DNA of 64,000 nucleotides from Mesonia aquimarina (lineage in GTDB: Bacteria > Bacteroidota > Bacteroidia > Flavobacteriales > Flavobacteriaceae). Made by a program: the position numbers and the translations under genes. The stretch covers positions 1 to 64,000 of the forward strand of contig NZ_RCNV01000004.1 of the NCBI RefSeq assembly GCF_003667275.1, given 5' to 3'. Position 1 is the first letter of the stretch, and each line of letters starts with the position of its first letter. Of this stretch, positions 52,800-60,371 are shown piece after piece. Under the pieces are notes generated by a model. The model had not been told where the DNA came from and searched no databases. It was given only the letters and a program-made list of their open reading frames with translations.

Positions 52800-53786
52800 T
52801 TATTTAATCTCATTGCCCGTTTTATCAATATAGAACACCCTGTCATTTAGTTCTACTTTAGCCTTGCCTTCTGAAAATGACCAAGCATAATCGAATTTAA
52901 TAGGGATTATTATTTGTCCAGTATTATTCAAATAACCCCATTTACCTTCTAACTGGACTAATGCTAAACCATCTGTAAATGATCGAGCACTCTTATATTT
53001 AAAGGGAATTACCGTTTTACCAGTTTTGTCTATAAAACCATATGTGCCATCCGATAAATTACCTAATTTGACTGGTGCCAAACCTTCTGAAAAACTATCA
53101 GCGTCGTTATATTTAATAGGTATTACTAGTTTACCGTTTTTGTTTATAAAACCACTTTTATAGTCTATAAGAACTTGTGCCAAGCCTTCTGAAAATGACC
53201 AAGCTACATCATATTCAAAAGGAATGACCGTTTGCCCCATTTTATCTATAAAACCGAATTTATGATCTAACATGACTAGTGCCAAGCCCTCTGAAAATGA
53301 CCAAGCCTTATCAAATTTAAAAGGAATTATTGTGCTGCCGGCTTTGTCAATGAAGCCATATTTGTCTTTGTATTTGACTCTTGCCAGGTTTTCGGTAAAA
53401 TTCAATTTTTCAATATCCAAGTTTTTTAGAAACGTTTTTTCAGCTTCTATTTCAGAATTTACATCCGCTACAAAGGCTAGCATTTCCATATAGTCCGAAT
53501 GGTTTTCCTCGGCATTGTCAAAATAGTTGTTAAGGTGTTTTTTGGCATTTAGGTAATTATTATTGGCAACCCATATTTTTACGTACAAGCTTTCTATCTT
53601 GGCATTGGTGCCCTTTAGATATTCCACTGTTTTGTCAAGGTTGGTCATCGCGGTAGCAGTATTGCCCTCGCTATAGGCCTGTTGCGCTTTTAAAAAATAG
53701 GATTTTGCCATAACTTCATCGCTTTGGGCATAAGTAGGCTGAATACAATTGCCTAGTAGGCACATAAAGAGTAATACTTTGTTCAT
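52800..53786 (-). CDS. Secreted WG-repeat protein (about six units)
   Basis: A 328-residue protein with a different signal peptide (LLFMCLLGNCIQPTYAQ) but the same TPR-like region and about six WG units. One unit carries a four-residue insertion (GNLSDGTYGF). It is the first WG gene, 54 bases after the 453-residue coiled-coil protein gene, so the four are likely one transcript. Unit numbers of six, seven and nine in the three genes point to expansion by recombination. Confidence 0.85.
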   Translation of the reverse strand: MNKVLLFMCLLGNCIQPTYAQSDEVMAKSYFLKAQQAYSEGNTATAMTNLDKTVEYLKGTNAKIESLYVKIWVANNNYLNAKKHLNNYFDNAEENHSDYMEMLAFVADVNSEIEAEKTFLKNLDIEKLNFTENLARVKYKDKYGFIDKAGSTIIPFKFDKAWSFSEGLALVMLDHKFGFIDKMGQTVIPFEYDVAWSFSEGLAQVLIDYKSGFINKNGKLVIPIKYNDADSFSEGLAPVKLGNLSDGTYGFIDKTGKTVIPFKYKSARSFTDGLALVQLEGKWGYLNNTGQIIIPIKFDYAWSFSEGKAKVELNDRVFYIDKTGNEIK

Positions 53787-53840
53787 ACTAATTTTTATTT
53801 AAATATCTGTTTTGCAGTTTTATATGGTATATCTTTTATA

Positions 53841-55202
53841 TTAATCCCAGAAATCATCATCTTTTTTGGATTTTGCTTTTGTGTTAGTCTTTTGGCTACC
53901 CCAAAAGTCTTCGCTGTTACCGGTTTCGGTCTGCTTTTTACCAAAATCGATCTGTTTTTCTATGGTAACTTTTATGTAATTATTTTGAGCGGAGCTGTAA
54001 AGTTGGTCCACTTGGGTTTGTAACTGCTCATAACTACTATACACTCCGTGGGTACTGAGGTTATTTAAGCTTTTTTGCGTCTTTATTTTTTTTATCACCT
54101 CTATTTTATAGGGCAACTGATTATCTGTGTTTTTGTAAAGAGTTACAGGGATGATTTTTATGGTTTCGTTCCCCATTTTACTTACAAAAAGGACATAGGC
54201 TTGGGGATGTTCAAAAAACAAAGGGATTTTAACATCGGCTATACTGCTTAAAAAATTGCTTTTGGCGTTTTCAATCCTTTTTTCTTCTGCTGCCTGTCTT
54301 TTTCGTTCTTCTTCTTTAAGTCGACTTGCTTCACGTTCTCTTCGGTCTCTTTCTTGCTGACGTTCAATTTCCTGCCATTTTCTTTCTTGCTTGTTTCGAA
54401 TGTTTTGATATTGACTTTCAAATACATCACTGATATAGTTGCTGGCTTGTTGCTTATTGGCCATCGTTTGTTCATATTGTCGCTGGCTTGCTGCTACTCT
54501 TCGTTGTACTTCGGCTTCTCTAGCTTTTCGTTGTGTTTCTCTTTCTCTTTCAGCTTGCTGGGCCTCACGTTGCCGTTTTTGGTATATGGATTCTTGTGAT
54601 TGGTTATTTTCAGTATAACCATCACTCTGCCCGCTTGAGGTATGCGCTGTTTTATCTGATACGATACTTAGTGTGTGGGTTTTGGATTGTTCTTTTTCGT
54701 GTAATCGGTTAATTTCTGCTCGTTTATGAGCCACATCCTGTTCTGTAGCATTAACATTGTTGTTCATTCCAAAACGTTGATTCATTTCTTTTAGAAGCCC
54801 AATGACTTGTTCATTGTACCCTATGTATTCTTCCAAAAAGGCAATTTTAGCTTGCTTCTTTGTATCAAAATTGGAGTCGTCGTCAGTCAAACTTATTTGA
54901 TATGCGTTTCTTTTGGCCTTATTAGCTTTGTCTATTAACGCATCTCTTTGCGCATACATATTATCAATTTCTGCTTGCATTTTTCCTTTGCTAGTTTCCA
55001 TGGCTGAACTGTGTTTGCATTTGCATTTGGCATAGGCACTACCAGTTTCCTGAGCAACGTCGCACCAGCTTTTTCCATCTGGCAAAACAATACTTCCGTT
55101 TCGGTCAGGATCCAAGAGGTGCTCACATGGGTCGCCTTGACCAAACACTGAATAACCAAGTAATAGTAAGAGGATAATCGAAAAGATTTTTTTTTGATGC
55201 AT
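53841..55202 (-). CDS. Secreted coiled-coil protein with constant N-terminus (variant 2)
   Basis: A 453-residue protein. Signal peptide (ILLLLLGYSVFGQG), the same Cys-containing head and coiled coil as the 700-residue protein at 47763 (about 95 percent identical DNA to around position 54330), then a different C-terminus. That part has a Lys/Glu-rich helix, a beta domain (KIPLFFEHPQAYVLFVSK, IIPVTLYKN) and an acidic tail with two DFW motifs (EDFWGSQ, DDDFWD). The repeated DFW could be a recognition tail. It heads the operon with the three WG genes; the shared hairpin repeat B lies about 260 bases upstream. Confidence 0.72.
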   Translation of the reverse strand: MHQKKIFSIILLLLLGYSVFGQGDPCEHLLDPDRNGSIVLPDGKSWCDVAQETGSAYAKCKCKHSSAMETSKGKMQAEIDNMYAQRDALIDKANKAKRNAYQISLTDDDSNFDTKKQAKIAFLEEYIGYNEQVIGLLKEMNQRFGMNNNVNATEQDVAHKRAEINRLHEKEQSKTHTLSIVSDKTAHTSSGQSDGYTENNQSQESIYQKRQREAQQAERERETQRKAREAEVQRRVAASQRQYEQTMANKQQASNYISDVFESQYQNIRNKQERKWQEIERQQERDRREREASRLKEEERKRQAAEEKRIENAKSNFLSSIADVKIPLFFEHPQAYVLFVSKMGNETIKIIPVTLYKNTDNQLPYKIEVIKKIKTQKSLNNLSTHGVYSSYEQLQTQVDQLYSSAQNNYIKVTIEKQIDFGKKQTETGNSEDFWGSQKTNTKAKSKKDDDFWD

Positions 55203-55466
55203 AACTAATAGTTTTTTTGAACAAGATGTTTAAAGAACAAGCTGTCTCCAAATTGAAGTTGGTTAAAGGCTTCGTTGTAGTTTGATATTTACAAATTTAT
55301 TGAAAAAAAACAGCTAAAATCAGTTCTTTTTAACCATGATGCCAATATTTTATATATGAGCTGTGGCGTGTCTCGGGAATTTTCGAGATAAACGATAGCC
55401 AAACTAAAATTGGCAAGATGCATCTTTGTGATTAAAATTTTCAAAAATATAATAAAGAACTGATTT
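55203..55466. other. Leader region of the coiled-coil/WG operon
   Basis: About 260 AT-rich bases without a gene, expected to contain the promoter of the minus-strand operon. No clear promoter pair can be fixed. Confidence 0.35.
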
Positions 55467-55508
55467 TCGAAATACCCATAACGAGGTATTTTTTAGTTTG
55501 TTGCCAAC
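55467..55508. repeat. Hairpin repeat B, copy 2, ending in GTTGCCAAC
   Basis: AAATACC (55470-55476) pairs with GGTATTT (55485-55491), then TTTAGTTTGTTGCCAAC. The sequence and spacing match copy 1 at 49939-49981. GTTGCCAAC is at 55500-55508. Confidence 0.6.
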
Positions 55509-55705
55509 GTGTTTCTTTAGTTTGTAATGAATAACTTTAACATAGAAAAAGAGGAGAACTACAACGTGTTTTAGAGTTACAGTTGCACGATACACCAGTC
55601 CTCTCTTTCTATATAGGTGCAAAGAACCATTCGGAATACCAGGATTTAATCCCCCGATAAAGGAAGTAGTTTTTGTATCTATTTATTCACTCTAATTGTA
55701 AAAAT

Positions 55706-55901
55706 ATGAAAAACTATCAAGAAACCGTAGGAATTGATGTTTCAAGCTCAATTATATAAAAAATTCGTTAATGATATAAAGCTTGTAAAATGGGTTTAAA
55801 AAGTTGTAAAATACCTCCGAAGTATTTTACTGTTTTGAGAATACAGGCTACTTGAAGACGTCCTTTATAGCTCACTTTTAAAGAAACCAATTTTTACCTA
55901 A
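55706..55901 (+). mobile_element. IS110-family transposase remnant
   Basis: Three pieces of an IS110-type transposase survive: the start MKNYQETVGIDVS at 55706, a middle FENTGY (reading TTTGAGAATACAGGCTAC), and the end LLKKPIFT with its stop at 55901. The large parts between are deleted and frames are mixed. The remnant lies inside the spacer between the cores at 55500 and 55991. Confidence 0.65.
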
Positions 55902-55990
55902 GGCTATGGAATCTAAGAATAAAAATCGCTAAAAACGGCTTATTATAATGAAGTATTCTTAAAATTTAGAGCTTGTGCAACGGTTATCGT

Positions 55991-56000
55991 GTTAGGCAAC
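55991..56000. repeat. Core motif GTTAGGCAAC at the 3' side of the 56005 gene
   Basis: Exact inverse complement of GTTGCCTAAC at 57100-57109. On the coding strand the order is stop codon TAG, AAAC, GTTGCCTAAC. The 7-mer GCCTAAC fits the integron inverse-core rule RYYYAAC. Confidence 0.55.
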
Positions 56001-56004
56001 GTTT

Positions 56005-57096
56005 CTAATACTGCCCTCCTGTCAATTTTTTATCGACTACTTTCAAAACGAACTTATTATTTTCGTTTAGGATTAATTTATGTGTTCGTGTTAATATATA
56101 TCTATCTCCATTTTTTTTAGACCTCAATAGAAGCCCAGAATGAAACTCATTTTCTGCGTCTTTTAATATTCCAAAACCTTTATAATTTTCCAAGCTATCA
56201 GGGATTTTGTAATTTCCGTAATCCTTAATCACTTCATTTGCATTCTTATTTATAACATCTATTGAATAATAAGCGCCATACTGTATTCCAGAAGTTTCAT
56301 CTAATCTAACATAGATAAAATCATTATTATTTACTTCGAAACATTCAATTTCTCCAATATACGCTCCGCTAGTTTCTAAATTAAAAATCTCATATTTTTT
56401 TCCGTTTTCTTTTATATAAAACCTTAAAATTTCTGGCAATATTTCGTTGAAATTGGTAAATTTTACATCATATGATATTTCTTTATTATTTATTGTACAT
56501 AATTTCTGAATTGTTTCTTGATTATCAATTTCATTACATTTATTAAAATTTTGATTAATAAAAGAATTTGAATTAGATACACTAATTTTATTATGATTGA
56601 AACTACCGCTCATAGGCTTTTCCGAGAGAAATGCTAATTGTTCAAATTCCATTCCTTCACATTCTACTATTTTAGTGGTCTTATTTTTAGACTGACATTT
56701 ATTAATTCTTTTCCAATCAAATAAGTAATTACCTTCTAAATATTTGCCAAAATCAATAAAGTAATCATTATCATAAGTCATATTAGTAATTGTCAAATTC
56801 ATTGTGGATTTACTGACGATGTTTTTAAGTTGAATAACCAACTTTTGAATCCCACTATTTGTTGGTAATACCACTTTTAAAGTGTTTTTCGAAAATGCAT
56901 TTTTCTTTAATAAACCTCCAGGATAATGAATGAAATTTGGTTTTTCAAGAAAGTTTAATTCATAGTTAGAATTACCATTAGAAAAATTCAAATCATCAAA
57001 ATTTATTTGAATTTCAAATTTTCCACATAGACATTGTCCGTATGAATTAGGCAAGCTTAAAATAATTAAAAATATTATTAGAAGTATTTTTTTCAT
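56005..57096 (-). CDS. Secreted protein of unknown function in a cassette-like unit
   Basis: A 363-residue protein with a signal peptide (ILLIIFLIILSLPNSYGQ) and a beta-rich body with several Cys (QCLCGKF, NKCQSKN, FNKCNEI, KLCTINN) suited to disulfides. I recognise no domain. Its boundaries are striking: on the coding strand GTTAGGCAAC ends 3 bases before the ATG, and the inverse GTTGCCTAAC begins 4 bases after the TAG. The gene fills the unit completely, as in an integron cassette. It is a single gene unrelated to its neighbours. Confidence 0.65.
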   Translation of the reverse strand: MKKILLIIFLIILSLPNSYGQCLCGKFEIQINFDDLNFSNGNSNYELNFLEKPNFIHYPGGLLKKNAFSKNTLKVVLPTNSGIQKLVIQLKNIVSKSTMNLTITNMTYDNDYFIDFGKYLEGNYLFDWKRINKCQSKNKTTKIVECEGMEFEQLAFLSEKPMSGSFNHNKISVSNSNSFINQNFNKCNEIDNQETIQKLCTINNKEISYDVKFTNFNEILPEILRFYIKENGKKYEIFNLETSGAYIGEIECFEVNNNDFIYVRLDETSGIQYGAYYSIDVINKNANEVIKDYGNYKIPDSLENYKGFGILKDAENEFHSGLLLRSKKNGDRYILTRTHKLILNENNKFVLKVVDKKLTGGQY

Positions 57097-57099
57097 AAT

Positions 57100-57109
57100 G
57101 TTGCCTAAC
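57100..57109. repeat. Core motif GTTGCCTAAC at the 5' side of the 56005 gene
   Basis: On the coding (minus) strand it reads GTTAGGCAAC directly before ATT-ATG; the 7-mer GTTAGGC fits the integron core rule GTTRRRY. It is the exact inverse of the motif at 55991-56000. Confidence 0.55.
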
Positions 57110-57177
57110 GGCAGTCTGTCTTAAAACTACCTGATTAGTGATTAAAAATACTTATAATTTAGTTTCAAACCAAAAAC
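57109..57177. repeat. Repeat R1, copy b, with conserved flank
   Basis: From CGGCAGTCTGTCTTAAAAC to CAAACCAAAAAC it matches 49981-50049 with about five to six differences in 69 bases. In both cases it begins directly after the core motif. Confidence 0.75.
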
Positions 57178-57397
57178 AGGTGTTATCCAGTGGACTTATC
57201 CCATATTTTGAGGGTTTATATACTCTTATAGTATCTGTTAAGACTGCCTGTATAACTTTTTGGTGAGCTAAGCTAATACCTATTCCCTATAGATAGTTAA
57301 CCGGAAATCCTAATGATTATAAGAACCGGTTTAGTCAGCAAGGCGTTTATGTTGGGGCGTACCGACCACACAAACGCTAGTTATTGTAGCACGTTTT
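57178..57397. other. Remainder of the spacer behind the esterase gene
   Basis: No gene. On the minus strand the esterase stop is followed by CGTGCTACAATAAC (57380-57393 inverted), a core-like end that partly mirrors GTTGTAGTGC at the esterase 5' side (58242-58251). Confidence 0.4.
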
Positions 57398-58222
57398 TTA
57401 TTTACCAATAAATTCAATTCCATCGATTAGAGATTTTAAACCTGAAGTTGAATGATTTTCATTATCATAAATTTTCATTCCTACTTTTTGATTTTCAGAT
57501 TTGTGTTCAGACAAATATTTTTTTAGCCATTCCACATTTTCACGATAACCATTGGCATCATTTAATCCTGCTGTTAAAAACATAGAATTGAATATCAAAT
57601 TGCCTTTTTTTTCGATTGTCTTAAAAATAAAATGTTGATCATACATTGTACTTGGACTTGCTGCAATATAATTATCAAATATCTCTGGTCGTAAAACAGC
57701 AAAAGATAAAGAACCTAAACCACCGAGAGAATGCCCAAATATTGTTTTTTGATTAAAGTTTATTTTATATTTTTCTTCAACTGACGGAATGAGTTCGTTA
57801 TGAACGAAGTCAGCAAATTCATCGAATTTTCCAGTGCTCGAATATAAATCCTCAAAACCTTTTTCAATTTTAGTTGTATCTTTTGTTGGCGTATAGTAAG
57901 TCCATCTACTTTCTCTTGTGCTTGGAAGTGAAATAATTACTGTAGGGCTTATTTTATCACCAAATTCATAAAGTGAAGTAAGATTCTTTGCAATTCCAGA
58001 ATAATCATCTCCGTCCAACAAAACCAATAAACTTAAACTATCTTTTTTTATTTCTAAATTTTCCGGCAGAATTATTTTATACTGTATATTTTTTTTGAGG
58101 CTTTTAGATTGAAAGGTTTCTAATTCAGATAATTTTATATTTTCTTTTTCAATCTCAGATTTTGTTGAATCATTACAAGATATTATTAAGATTGATAGTA
58201 AAAGAAATATTATTTTATTCAT
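57398..58222 (-). CDS. Lipoprotein alpha/beta-hydrolase (esterase D/Fes-like)
   Basis: A 274-residue protein with a lipoprotein signal (IIFLLLSILIISC). The esterase D-type fold shows LLVLLDGDDYS, VIISLPSTRESRWTYYTP, the nucleophile elbow IFGHSLGGLGSLSF, an acidic residue in FLTAGLNDANGY and the His in YDNENHST. Relatives hydrolyse acyl esters or siderophores. The ATG at 58222 is chosen because the signal peptide starts there; the open frame extends 25 codons upstream through the repeat R1/core region, which is non-coding elsewhere. Confidence 0.85.
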   Translation of the reverse strand: MNKIIFLLLSILIISCNDSTKSEIEKENIKLSELETFQSKSLKKNIQYKIILPENLEIKKDSLSLLVLLDGDDYSGIAKNLTSLYEFGDKISPTVIISLPSTRESRWTYYTPTKDTTKIEKGFEDLYSSTGKFDEFADFVHNELIPSVEEKYKINFNQKTIFGHSLGGLGSLSFAVLRPEIFDNYIAASPSTMYDQHFIFKTIEKKGNLIFNSMFLTAGLNDANGYRENVEWLKKYLSEHKSENQKVGMKIYDNENHSTSGLKSLIDGIEFIGK

Positions 58223-58241
58223 TGATTTTGCTTTTTTAAAT

Positions 58242-58318
58242 GCACTACAACGGGAGTCTATCCCTAAAATTCTTGATTTGTGATTGAAAATACTCATAAT
58301 TTAGTTTCAAACCAAAAC
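58242..58318. repeat. Core-like motif plus repeat R1, copy c
   Basis: GCACTACAAC (58242-58251) is followed by GGGAGTCTATCC and the R1 core CATAATTTAGTTTCAAACC at 58295-58313. The order (core, variable 35 bases, R1) is the same as at copies a and b, although the variable part is more diverged. Confidence 0.6.
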
Positions 58319-58698
58319 CGTTTTATTTTCCTCTACTTTTTTGAGGTCCCTAAAAATCAGTAAATTTTAGCTTTCGGATAGCCCTTCTTCCTACTAAAAT
58401 AGAATTTTACGTCTTATTTAACATATATTTTAACGCGTTATAAACGTACTTATTTAGGTTACTTTAGTAATTTTAATTGAAGAGAAATTACAACTATGTT
58501 GTGCTTTTATTGATTAAAGAGAGGTTCAGCATTCAACATAAAAGAATGAATAATGATAAAAGTAAAACAATACCCGCGCTATAAACGGAAAATTCTTCCA
58601 CCAAAGAAGAGCAGCCTACTAAGCAAAGGGAAGGTAACGGCTCTTTAGCTATACACTTATGGCGAAAGTTTAAAAATATATTTTTTACTAGATAGACA
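58319..58698. other. Leader region of the mgtC-like gene
   Basis: 380 bases between divergent genes. It contains the inverted pair CCTCTACTTTTTTGAGG and a possible short leader frame (58553-58648). No other gene recognised. Confidence 0.35.
58553..58648 (+). CDS. Possible leader peptide upstream of the MgtC-like gene
   Basis: A 31-codon frame rich in Lys with a Pro-Pro pair (QYPRYKRKILPPKKSS), ending 50 bases before the mgtC-like ATG. In enterobacteria, mgtC and mgtA mRNAs carry leader peptides that sense proline or ribosome stability at low magnesium. The resemblance here is only in position and composition. Confidence 0.2.
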   Translation: MIKVKQYPRYKRKILPPKKSSLLSKGKVTAL

Positions 58699-59148
58699 AT
58701 GGAACTAGAAATAGATATAATAGAATCTTTATTAAGAGGCGGTAGTGCTATTGTTTCCGGGATATGTATGGGGTTAGAACGGCAAATAAAAGGGAAAGCG
58801 GCCGGACTAAAAACAAATATTCTTGTTGCATTGGGAGCCACTACCTTTATTATTATTTCTAATTTATATGCACAGCACGAAAACACAGATCTTACTCGGG
58901 TATTAGGTCAGATAATTGTTGGAGTTGGTTTCTTGGGAGCGGGGGTTATTTTAAAACAAAAAAGTTCAGAAAAAATTTGGGGCCTTGCTACTGCGGCTAC
59001 AATTTGGTGCAGTGCTGCAGCCGGATGTTTGGCAGGTCTAGGCATTTATGATACTTTACTTGCCTTTACCCTTATGGTGGTGTTTGTAAATCTACTTTTT
59101 GGGTATTTCGGAAAAAAAGTAAATGATATTTCTAAAAATGGAGATTAA
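58699..59148 (+). CDS. MgtC/SapB-family membrane protein
   Basis: A 149-residue protein with four membrane segments and the MgtC hallmark GGSAIVSGICMGLERQIKGKAAGLKTN in pattern (key residues G-ER---K-AGL-TN), then GQIIVGVGFLGAGVIL and TAATIWCSAAAGCLAGLG. No C-terminal ACT-like domain is present, as in the short MgtC/SapB members. It is linked to growth at low magnesium and to intracellular survival in other bacteria. It is the only plus-strand gene in the cassette-like block. Confidence 0.9.
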   Translation: MELEIDIIESLLRGGSAIVSGICMGLERQIKGKAAGLKTNILVALGATTFIIISNLYAQHENTDLTRVLGQIIVGVGFLGAGVILKQKSSEKIWGLATAATIWCSAAAGCLAGLGIYDTLLAFTLMVVFVNLLFGYFGKKVNDISKNGD

Positions 59149-59242
59149 ACTTTTAACGTGCTCCCTGAAGTAAAAGCAAGGGTTTCAACAATACTGTTCG
59201 TTTAGGAGTAAGTTACTTTTAACTACTTTAGCTCATTTATGC

Positions 59243-59278
59243 TTAAAAATACTTATAATTTAGTTTCAAACCAAAAAC
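59243..59278. repeat. Repeat R1, copy d
   Basis: ACTTATAATTTAGTTTCAA followed by ACCAAAAAC, the same as copies a to c. Its right end touches the coding part of the holin-like fragment, and the start codon of that gene appears to be lost at the junction. Confidence 0.75.
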
Positions 59279-59485
59279 CAAACCCCAAAGTTTTTTAAAA
59301 CCTTACGGACCATTGGCTTAAGCTTAGCCGGAATCGGCGGCACAATTGTAGCAGCCCCCGTTGCCTTACCGAGTATTATAACCACCATAGCCGGTTATTT
59401 TACGGTTGCCGGAGGGGTGCTCAGCGGGGTAAGTCAACTGACGGTTGATGATAAAGCTAAAAAACCGAAAAAGCATGAAGAATAA
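59264..59485 (+). pseudogene. Holin-like small membrane protein, start lost at repeat R1
   Basis: An open frame in from the repeat reads KFFKTLRTIGLSLAGIG, then two membrane segments (VAAPVALPSIITTIAGYF, VAGGVLSGVSQL) and a Lys-rich end. This is a recognisable partner of DUF6266 proteins in flavobacteria. No ATG precedes it, and an in-frame TAG stands at 59261 in the repeat. The stop overlaps the next gene by 11 bases. Confidence 0.6.
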
Positions 59486-59645
59486 TCTTTTTATCTCAGG
59501 CACCGCGGGAGGAACACTTTGCAGTATTTTGCCGGTCTTGAGTTCTGAAGATATTCTGAAAACCATCATTCTTGCTGCAATTGGCTCAGTGGTTAGTTGT
59601 ATGGTCAGTTTTCTTATCAAAACCTATTGGAAGAAAGACGAGTAA
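59475..59645 (+). CDS. Small two-helix membrane protein
   Basis: A 56-residue protein: two membrane segments (ISGTAGGTLCSILPVL and TIILAAIGSVVSCMVSFLI) and a basic end (KTYWKKDE). It overlaps the holin-like fragment by 11 bases and is followed by a strong terminator. It is probably the second member of the small-membrane pair that goes with DUF6266. The ATG inside KHEE-coding sequence is chosen; an upstream ATG would give a Lys-rich extension in the other gene's frame. Confidence 0.55.
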   Translation: MKNNLFISGTAGGTLCSILPVLSSEDILKTIILAAIGSVVSCMVSFLIKTYWKKDE

Positions 59646-59668
59646 GTCGATTATAGACTGAAGTTAGT

Positions 59669-59699
59669 AAAAGGGCTGTCTCTTAGAGGCGGTCCTTTT
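59669..59699 (+). terminator. Rho-independent terminator
   Basis: AAAAGGGCTGTCTC, TTA loop, GAGGCGGTCCTTTT: 14 paired positions including G-T wobbles, followed by T. It lies 24 bases after the small membrane protein. Confidence 0.7.
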
Positions 59700-59860
59700 T
59701 ATCTTGTAGAATAAATTAGTTGCTGAACTTTATAATGCGATCCACAAAAACATTAATACTATCAACACTTTAACAAAAAGTTTATTTTTTTTAACAGTAG
59801 GATCTTTATAAATTTAATACAAACAATAATTAATTAGGTTATTTTTTAACAACTCGTATT

Positions 59861-60328
59861 ATGAAAGACACTTCCTTAACTTTTCACCCGTATACAGAAC
59901 CGGCTCAAGATTATTTACAAGAAGTTTGTGAACAGTTGGGTCATCCACAAGAACAGAAACGCGTGATGCGTATTTGGCGCTCTGTCATGCATACTTTTAG
60001 AGATCGGTTTCCATTAGAAGGTGCTTTTTTAATAATTTCTCCTTTACCGGTTATTTTTCGAGGAATATATACAGAAGATTGGGATATCCATAAACATCCC
60101 GCTTTAACTTACACCTCCATAAAAGAAATGAAAACCCAAGTAAAGGAATTGCAAGCAGAATATGGCGAAGAAGCGTTTTCTTGGAATATTGCTACTGAAA
60201 AAATAATTGCTATTACTTTTTTTTCTCTACAGAAATTTATGAAAGAAGAACACTTAGATCATCTTCTTACCCTTTTACCAAATGAAATAAAAGAGTATTT
60301 GGAATCGGAGAGAAATAGTAATCAGTAA
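59861..60328 (+). CDS. DUF2267-family protein
   Basis: A 155-residue helical protein with the DUF2267 pattern: PAQDYLQEVCEQLGHPQEQK, VMRIWRSVMHTFRDRFPLEGA and LPVIFRGIYTEDWD, the latter resembling the family's LPxxFRG motif. The function is not established; the family occurs in stress regulons. It is followed at 43 bases by the baeRF-like gene and then the catalase, all in the same direction. Confidence 0.82.
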   Translation: MKDTSLTFHPYTEPAQDYLQEVCEQLGHPQEQKRVMRIWRSVMHTFRDRFPLEGAFLIISPLPVIFRGIYTEDWDIHKHPALTYTSIKEMKTQVKELQAEYGEEAFSWNIATEKIIAITFFSLQKFMKEEHLDHLLTLLPNEIKEYLESERNSNQ

Positions 60329-60371
60329 TTTATTTCTACCAAATGATTTTTAATAATAAAAATATATAGCT

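Noticed and set aside
50319-53786. Regularly spaced DNA repeats suggesting a CRISPR array
   Set aside because: The period is about 102 bases, in frame, and encodes WG-type protein repeats; there are no unique spacers between short identical repeats.
58533-58886. Minus-strand frame overlapping the mgtC-like gene
   Set aside because: Most of it is antisense to conserved MgtC coding sequence, with no family match.
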